A DNA stretch of 64,000 nucleotides from an uncultured Bacilli bacterium. Lineage in GTDB: Bacteria; Bacillota_I; Bacilli_A; ML615J-28; CAG-313. The stretch is taken from positions 1 through 64,000 of the forward strand of contig CATLBQ010000006.1 of NCBI GenBank assembly GCA_949879765.1, written 5' to 3'. Position numbers and translations under genes: made by a program. Below are positions 58,918 to 64,000 of the stretch, piece by piece; positions within the stretch are counted from its first letter, which is position 1, and the number at the start of each line of letters is the position of its first letter. The notes beneath the pieces were generated by a model. It was not told the DNA's origin. It worked only from the letters and a program-made list of their open reading frames with translations, and did not search any database.

Positions 58918-59919
58918 TTGGCACTAAAAAAAACAGTTAGAGGTAATGCAAAATCGTCTAAACGCTCTAGTTTAGGAAGAGGTGTCCAAGTAGATACAAG
59001 CAAAGAAAAAGTAACTCAAGCCATTGCAAAATACAAATTGTATTTAGAAGCCGAGAAGAATTATTCACCATATACTGTTCAAAATTATTTAAAAGATATT
59101 CAGGATTTTTCAATGTTTTTAGAAGAACAAAAGTATGGGCATCTGTTGCGTATTCAAACAGAAAACATTGCGAGATATTATATTTCCCATTTGGTTGCTA
59201 GTAATTATAGCCGTAAAAGTATTGCCAGAAAGGTGTCTAGCTTACGTGCTTTTTACCGCTATTTGGTTGTAGAAGGTATGCTCACGATGTCTTATTTTGA
59301 TAATGTTGAAACACCGAAAATTGAGAAGCAATTGCCTCATTTTTTATATCAAAACGAAATAGAAATGATGTTTGCTTCGATTGATAAAACAAAACCACTA
59401 GGCTTAAGGGACTATGCATTGTTGGAACTTTTGTATGGTTCTGGTCTTCGGGTAAGTGAAATTTGTGCGATTACTGAAAAAAATTTGGACTTTCCAAATG
59501 AAATGATTAAAGTATTTGGAAAAGGTCATAAAGAACGATATGTGCCGTTGAGTGATAGAAGTATTCAATCTTTAAAAGAATATATGTATGTGGCACGTCC
59601 CGCTTTGATTCGAAAAATTGAACAAAATGCAACAGATATTTTGTTTGTGAATAAGAATGGAGGGCCACTTACTCCAAGAGGAGTACGGGTTATTTTAGAC
59701 AATATTATTGAGCGTACTGCGGAAGTAGGGCATGTCTATCCACATATGATTCGCCACACTTTTGCCACCCATTTATTGGATGGAGGAGCTGATTTAAGAA
59801 GTGTTCAAACTATGTTAGGTCATGAAAATTTGTCAACTACTCAAATATATACGCATGTTTCTAAAGAACAAATCAAGGAAACCTATATGCAAAATCACCC
59901 TAGACAAAATAGGAAATAA
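58918..59919 (+). CDS. xerC: Tyrosine recombinase XerC-like
   Basis: XerC resolves chromosome dimers with XerD at dif. The 333-residue protein has the catalytic residues R (GSGLRVSE), K (GKGHKERYVPL), HxxR (HMIRHTFATH), H (LGHENL) and Tyr (TQIYTHVS). TTG 58918 is chosen because GGAG is nine bases upstream; an ATG at 58909 touches that site and cannot be used. A basic 30-residue extension precedes the usual SAM-like core. It is in the Bacillus codV position. Confidence 0.92.
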   Translation: MALKKTVRGNAKSSKRSSLGRGVQVDTSKEKVTQAIAKYKLYLEAEKNYSPYTVQNYLKDIQDFSMFLEEQKYGHLLRIQTENIARYYISHLVASNYSRKSIARKVSSLRAFYRYLVVEGMLTMSYFDNVETPKIEKQLPHFLYQNEIEMMFASIDKTKPLGLRDYALLELLYGSGLRVSEICAITEKNLDFPNEMIKVFGKGHKERYVPLSDRSIQSLKEYMYVARPALIRKIEQNATDILFVNKNGGPLTPRGVRVILDNIIERTAEVGHVYPHMIRHTFATHLLDGGADLRSVQTMLGHENLSTTQIYTHVSKEQIKETYMQNHPRQNRK

Positions 59920-59943
59920 TTGATAAATAATAAAGGAGAAAAT

Positions 59944-60429
59944 ATGATAATAATGGAAAAAGCATCCAAAGAGGATGCAAAGAATTTATTGCAAATTCAA
60001 AAAGATGCGTTTGCTGTTTATGCTGCAAAATATGGCGATTTCGATAGCAATCCATACCATATGGATTTACATAGAATGGAATTCAATATTCAATATCGAT
60101 TTGGACAATATTATAAGATATTAGATGCTGATACCCAACAATTGATCGGGGGACTATTTTGTTTTGAATTAGATGATCAAGAAATTATGAAAATTGCTCA
60201 GTTTTATTTTATACCAGCCTATCAGCATTTAGGTTATGGCAGTGTTGCACTTACCCAATTGTTTAATCAAAATCCAATGGTCAAAAAGTGGTTTGTAGAC
60301 ACCATATTACAAGAAGAATATAATGTTTCTTTCTATCAACATATGGGATTTGAAATTATTGATGAAGAAGAAGAACATGAAGGACTTAATTTTGTCACAT
60401 TATTAAAGAAAGTTGAACCTATACAATAA
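59944..60429 (+). CDS. GNAT-type acetyltransferase
   Basis: The 161-residue protein has the GNAT core with QHLGYGSVALTQLF (acetyl-CoA loop, about residues 98-111) and NVSFYQHMGFEI. The target is unknown. ATG 59944 follows AAAGGAG; a longer reading from TTG 59920 is unlikely. It lies 24 bases after xerC and before the rpsB promoter. Confidence 0.85.
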   Translation: MIIMEKASKEDAKNLLQIQKDAFAVYAAKYGDFDSNPYHMDLHRMEFNIQYRFGQYYKILDADTQQLIGGLFCFELDDQEIMKIAQFYFIPAYQHLGYGSVALTQLFNQNPMVKKWFVDTILQEEYNVSFYQHMGFEIIDEEEEHEGLNFVTLLKKVEPIQ

Positions 60430-60463
60430 TTTCATTGACCCACAAAATATGTAGTTATATTGT

Positions 60464-60492
60464 TTGATAAAAAAAATAAATTGTGTTATAAT
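60464..60492 (+). promoter_or_regulatory. Promoter of rpsB-tsf-pyrH-frr
   Basis: TTGATA (60464-60469), 17 bp, TATAAT (60487-60492) with extended TG-T. Confidence 0.75.
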
Positions 60493-60520
60493 AAGAAATG
60501 GCAAAAAATACACATAAGAA

Positions 60521-60580
60521 TGGAGTAGGCCGTCGCGTTTATCAATTGGCGTGCTGTACAAAGAAGTTCTTAGAGGCCAA
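60521..60580 (+). promoter_or_regulatory. Structured rpsB leader (candidate S2 autoregulatory element)
   Basis: GGCC at 60528-60531 pairs with GGCC at 60575-60578, enclosing two small hairpins (CGC/GCG near 60534-60551 and AAGAAgttCTT near 60561-60571). Such three-way elements in r-protein leaders often bind the product; here that is inferred. Confidence 0.5.
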
Positions 60581-60608
60581 AACAAAATAAAATGGAGGAT
60601 ATTAAAAT

Positions 60609-61490
60609 ATGGCTGTAATTACAATGAAGCAATTACTAGAAGCTGGTGTTCACTTCGGTCATCATACTCGCCGTTGGAACCCTAAAATGAAAGAGTATAT
60701 TTTTAATGAAAGAAATGGTGTATACATCATTGACTTACAAAAAACTGCAGATAAGATTGAAGAAGCTTATGCTGCAATGGTGAATATTGTTAGAAATAAC
60801 AATAAAGTATTATTTGTAGGTACAAGAAAACAAATTCAAGATATCATCAAAGAAGAAGCAACACGTGCTGGTCAATATTATGTAGATCAACGTTGGCTTG
60901 GTGGAACAATGACAAACTTTAAGACACTTCGTAAATCCATTGCGAAACTTCATAAATATGAAGAAATGGAAGCTGATGGTACATTTGAAGTGCTTCCTAA
61001 AAAAGAAGTTATTGCTATCCGTAAAGAAATGGAAAAATTAGAAAATTTCTTTGGCGGTATCAAAGATATGCAACAATTACCAGGTGCTCTATTTGTAGTA
61101 GACCCTAAAACTGAACATAACGCAGTAGCAGAAGCAAGAAAATTACATATTCCTGTATTCGGTTTAGTAGATACAAACTGTGATCCAGATGATGTAGATT
61201 ATGTTATTCCAGCAAATGATGATGGTGTAAGAGCTGTACGTTTGATTGTAGGTGTAATGGCTAATGCAGTATTAGAAGGTAATGGTGAAGCAGTAGAACC
61301 TTATGTTTTACCAGAAGAAGAAAAAACAGATGAACCTCAACGCCCTGCTAGAGGACAACGTCCAGAACGCTTTGAAAAAAGACCAAGAAAAGAAAGAGCT
61401 CCTCGTCCTGCTAAAGTAGAAGAAGCTCCAAAAGAAACTACAGAAACAGTGAGTGAAGCTACTCCTGTAGTAGAAGAAAAAGCTGAATAA
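60609..61490 (+). CDS. rpsB: Ribosomal protein uS2 with charged C-terminal extension
   Basis: S2 is a small-subunit protein at the 30S head-platform junction. The 293-residue protein starts with [19 protein letters not shown] and has the usual core. It carries an extra ~50-residue tail rich in Arg, Pro, Glu and Lys ([19 protein letters not shown]). E. coli S2 has about 241 residues. Tails occur in some Mollicutes-like lineages. ATG 60609 follows ATGGAGG. Confidence 0.97.
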   Translation: MAVITMKQLLEAGVHFGHHTRRWNPKMKEYIFNERNGVYIIDLQKTADKIEEAYAAMVNIVRNNNKVLFVGTRKQIQDIIKEEATRAGQYYVDQRWLGGTMTNFKTLRKSIAKLHKYEEMEADGTFEVLPKKEVIAIRKEMEKLENFFGGIKDMQQLPGALFVVDPKTEHNAVAEARKLHIPVFGLVDTNCDPDDVDYVIPANDDGVRAVRLIVGVMANAVLEGNGEAVEPYVLPEEEKTDEPQRPARGQRPERFEKRPRKERAPRPAKVEEAPKETTETVSEATPVVEEKAE

Positions 61491-61514
61491 TTGAATTAAC
61501 CAAGGAGAAAAAAT

Positions 61515-62414
61515 ATGATTAGTGCATCTTTAGTTAAAGAATTAAGAGAAAAAACTGGCGCTGGTATGATGGATTGCAAAAAGGCGCTTACAGAATGCAA
61601 TGGGGATATTAGTGCTGCTGCAGACTGGCTACGTGAAAAAGGAATTGCCAAAGCCGCTAAAAAGGCAACAAGAATTGCTGCAGAAGGATTATGTGATGTT
61701 GCTATCAATGGTAACAAAGCTTATTTATATGAATTGAATTCTGAAACAGATTTCGTTGCAAAAAATGAAAAATTTATTACTTTATTGCAACAAATTGGTG
61801 AGGCTTGTGTGGCTAATGATACAGCATGTGAAAAATGTGCACTTGCTGCAAAATGTGGTGATCAAACCATTGAAGAACTGATTGTTGCTGCAACAGCTAC
61901 AATTGGTGAAAAAATTAGTTTACGTCGTGTAGTTAAAGTAGAAAAAGCAGACGATGAAGTATTTGGTGTGTATAAACACAATGGTGGTAAAATCGTTGTT
62001 TTATCTGTTATCAAAGGAACAGATGCAGTAGTGGCAAAAGATGTATGTATGCATGTTGCAATGTACAATCCACGCTATTTAGATGAGTCTTCAATCAATG
62101 CTTCTGATTTAGATCATGAAGCAGAAGTCATCAAAGCAGAAATTGCCAATGATCCTGCTAATGCATCAAAACCTGCCAATATTATTGACAAGATGGTAAT
62201 GGGACGTTTAGCTAAATTTAAAAAAGAAATTTGCTTAGTAGATCAAGCTTTTGTTAAGGATCCTAGTGTAACGGTTGCACAATATTTAGCAAGTAAAAAT
62301 ACAAAAGCAGTAAATTATGTACGTTTTGAAGTTGGTGAAGGTATGGAAAAGCGTAATGATGATTTTGCTGCAGAAGTTGCTGCTGCCGCTGCCGCTGCTG
62401 CAAATAAAAACTAA
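61515..62414 (+). CDS. tsf: Elongation factor Ts
   Basis: EF-Ts recycles EF-Tu-GDP. The 299-residue protein has VKELREKTGAGMMDCKKAL at the start, SETDFVAKNEKF (the TDFVA-x-N motif) and two coiled domains. A CANDTACEKCALAAKC-type Cys-rich turn near residue 97-116 is unusual. ATG 61515 follows AAGGAG. It is the second gene of the rpsB unit. Confidence 0.97.
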   Translation: MISASLVKELREKTGAGMMDCKKALTECNGDISAAADWLREKGIAKAAKKATRIAAEGLCDVAINGNKAYLYELNSETDFVAKNEKFITLLQQIGEACVANDTACEKCALAAKCGDQTIEELIVAATATIGEKISLRRVVKVEKADDEVFGVYKHNGGKIVVLSVIKGTDAVVAKDVCMHVAMYNPRYLDESSINASDLDHEAEVIKAEIANDPANASKPANIIDKMVMGRLAKFKKEICLVDQAFVKDPSVTVAQYLASKNTKAVNYVRFEVGEGMEKRNDDFAAEVAAAAAAAANKN

Positions 62415-62440
62415 TCCAAAAGATACAATAGGAGGATACG

Positions 62441-63148
62441 ATGAAAGACACAGTGCTATTAAAATTATCTGGTGAAGCTTTAGCCAAGACAAATGGCATT
62501 GGCATCGATATGAAAAAAGTAAATGAAATAGCAACTGAAGTGAAATCTTTGCTAGATACGGGTGTTTCTATCGGTATTGTAATTGGTGCAGGCAATATAT
62601 GGCGTGGACGGGATGCGTTAGAAAATGGAATGGATAGAGTTTCGGCAGATCAAATGGGGATGCTTGGAACTGTACTGAATGCCTTGGCTTTTGCTTCTGC
62701 TTTGAAGCAATTGCAAATTGGCACACATGTAATGAGTGCTATTCCTGTTGGCAATATGGCTGAACCTATGCAAGTTGAGCAGGCAAGAAAAGTGCTTGAA
62801 AAAGGAGAAATTGTCTTATTTGCAGGTGGAACAGGAAACCCATATTTTAGTACTGACACTACTGCCGCATTAAGAGCAGCAGAAATTCAGGCTAGTACTA
62901 TTTTAATGGCCAAAAATGGAACCGATGGCATCTATGATGCTGACCCAAGAAAAAATCCACATGCCCATCGCTTTGAAACCATTACCTATCAAGAAGTATT
63001 ATCTAAGCACCTTGGTGTAATGGATTTAACGGCAGTCACACTTTGTGAAGATTTAGGTATCAAGACTATTGTATTTGATATGGGAATAAAGGGAAATATT
63101 AAAAAGGTAATGCAACACCCTGAAATAGGTACTGTTGTTACCAAATAA
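62441..63148 (+). CDS. pyrH: UMP kinase
   Basis: PyrH phosphorylates UMP to UDP; it is a hexameric amino acid kinase fold enzyme. The 235-residue protein has LKLSGEAL (P-loop-like start), GAGNIWRG, and TGNPYFSTDTTAALRA. It completes the salvage path from uracil via Upp. ATG 62441 follows ATAGGAGG. Confidence 0.98.
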   Translation: MKDTVLLKLSGEALAKTNGIGIDMKKVNEIATEVKSLLDTGVSIGIVIGAGNIWRGRDALENGMDRVSADQMGMLGTVLNALAFASALKQLQIGTHVMSAIPVGNMAEPMQVEQARKVLEKGEIVLFAGGTGNPYFSTDTTAALRAAEIQASTILMAKNGTDGIYDADPRKNPHAHRFETITYQEVLSKHLGVMDLTAVTLCEDLGIKTIVFDMGIKGNIKKVMQHPEIGTVVTK

Positions 63149-63172
63149 AAAATAGAAATGGAGAACTGGAAT

Positions 63173-63730
63173 ATGCCAAAAGAAATTATGCGTCAAGCAG
63201 AAGAAAAAATGCAAAAAACAATTGATGCGGTGAAAAAAGATTTTGCAACAATTCGCACAGGAAAAGCCAATCCAAGCGTTTTAAATGGTGTTATGGTGGA
63301 ATATTATGGATCACCAATGCCAATTCATCAAATTGCAAGTGTTTCTGCTCCAGAACCACAAATGATTATGATTAAACCTTATGACAAGTCCATTTTAAAA
63401 GGAATTGAAAAGGCAATTCAAACTGCAGGATTAGGATTAAATCCCCAAAATGATGGTGATATTGTACGAATTCCTATTCCACCTCTAACTGAACAAATTC
63501 GTAAGGATTTAGTAAAAACAGCGAAGAAATTAGCAGAAGATAATAAAGTTGCCATCCGAAATATTAGACGTGATGCAATGGATCAACTGAAAAAGATGGA
63601 AAAAGATTCACTTATTTCTGAAGATGAATTGAAACGTCGTAGTGATGAAGTTCAAAAATTAACAGATAAATATATCGAACAAATTGATAACCTTGCAAAA
63701 AACAAAGAGCAAGATATTATGGCCATCTAA
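63173..63730 (+). CDS. frr: Ribosome recycling factor
   Basis: RRF splits post-termination ribosomes with EF-G. The 185-residue protein has the family length and the motifs RTGKANPSVLNGVMVEYYG and LTEQIRKDLVKTAKK. ATG 63173 is chosen because GGAG lies nine bases before it; an upstream ATG at 63158 has no site. It ends the unit of translation genes. Confidence 0.98.
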   Translation: MPKEIMRQAEEKMQKTIDAVKKDFATIRTGKANPSVLNGVMVEYYGSPMPIHQIASVSAPEPQMIMIKPYDKSILKGIEKAIQTAGLGLNPQNDGDIVRIPIPPLTEQIRKDLVKTAKKLAEDNKVAIRNIRRDAMDQLKKMEKDSLISEDELKRRSDEVQKLTDKYIEQIDNLAKNKEQDIMAI

Positions 63731-63745
63731 TATAAGGAGAATACC

Positions 63746-64000
63746 ATGCTAAAATCTATTGCCATAAAAAATATAACAGCACTGAATCAACTATTAGGTA
63801 TCCAACAAGCAGAAGATACACTTTATGGAGAATACGCAGGATATCATTATTCCGTAAATGTAATCAATAATGGTAGCGTATTGATGTACCAAATGTCTAT
63901 GTTAGTGAGTAATACGTTAGATAAGGATACTATAAAAGCCTTGCAAAAAGAAATCAAAGGAACTATTTCGTTTTCTGGAATTGATCAAATGGTTGTTCTT
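63746..64000 (+). CDS. Partial hypothetical protein at the window edge
   Basis: The first 85 residues are open to the window end (MLKSIAIKNITALNQLLGI...). The ATG at 63746 follows AAGGAGA, 15 bases after frr. No signal peptide is obvious and no family is recognised from this part. In Bacilli frr is often followed by uppS and cdsA; this is neither. Confidence 0.6.
   Translation, partial: MLKSIAIKNITALNQLLGIQQAEDTLYGEYAGYHYSVNVINNGSVLMYQMSMLVSNTLDKDTIKALQKEIKGTISFSGIDQMVVL

Noticed and set aside
1-64000. CRISPR array, tRNA, rRNA, insertion sequence or prophage
   Set aside because: No regularly spaced repeats, cloverleaf, transposase or phage genes were seen by eye; xerC is the chromosomal type.

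Overview
The window comes from a low-GC, endospore-forming member of the Bacillota, most likely class Bacilli. TGA is used as a stop (for example at 1644-1646), so the genetic code is the standard bacterial one. Spore functions are clear: Gpr protease, SpoVS, the morphogenetic coat protein CotE, LysM coat-like proteins and a Tyr/Pro-rich coat-like protein. CotE points to Bacilli rather than Clostridia. Two Feo ferrous-iron operons, a PPi-type phosphofructokinase and many InlB-repeat lipoproteins suggest an anaerobic, host-associated bacterium (Erysipelotrichia-like or a related deep Bacilli lineage; this placement is inference). No tRNA, rRNA, CRISPR array, insertion sequence or prophage was seen.

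Layout. 1-5.3 kb: edge of a minus-strand regulator gene, a DUF362/ECF pair, the gpr sporulation cluster with a predicted sigma-G promoter, and a three-gene cluster with an unrecognised protein family. 5.3-13 kb: MATE exporter, guanine-riboswitch-controlled purine permease, pyrG with a B. subtilis-like 5'-GGG attenuator, PPi-type PFK, and a uracil/xanthine permease behind an unclassified attenuator leader. 13.3-18 kb: SIS protein, HEPN-like protein and a heterodimeric ABC exporter. 18-30 kb: the conserved Bacilli neighbourhood pgsA-recA-(upp, yccF, recU)-rny-ymdB-spoVS-miaB-cotE, with insertions including a lipoprotein that carries the unrecognised domain. 30-38 kb: accessory region with a duplicated-domain lipoprotein, an orphan PglX-type methyltransferase, a lysine-riboswitch-controlled ABC importer, a coat-like protein and a VanY peptidase. 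38-50 kb: polA, a MutM-CoaE fusion, dnaB-dnaI, a giant lipoprotein, and thrS behind a T-box. 50-57 kb: a candidate 83-nt rod-like RNA with palindromic operator sites, a LysM protein, a DtxR-type regulator and two consecutive Feo operons with previously unlisted Cys-rich small proteins. 57.5-64 kb: trmFO-xerC-GNAT-rpsB-tsf-pyrH-frr and a partial gene.

Regulation is mainly RNA-based: guanine riboswitch, lysine riboswitch, T-box, pyrG attenuator, an unknown uraA leader and an rpsB leader. Promoters show a recurring extended -10 box (TGNTATAAT), often with a 17-bp spacer to the -35. The most interesting observations are (1) an unrecognised domain shared between a cytosolic 240-aa protein and an insertion inside an InlB repeat of a lipoprotein, (2) an in-frame MutM-CoaE fusion, (3) the operator-flanked rod-shaped RNA near 50.3 kb, (4) the orphan PglX without other BREX genes, (5) the unclassified uraA leader, and (6) three equally spaced dyads at the first Feo promoter.
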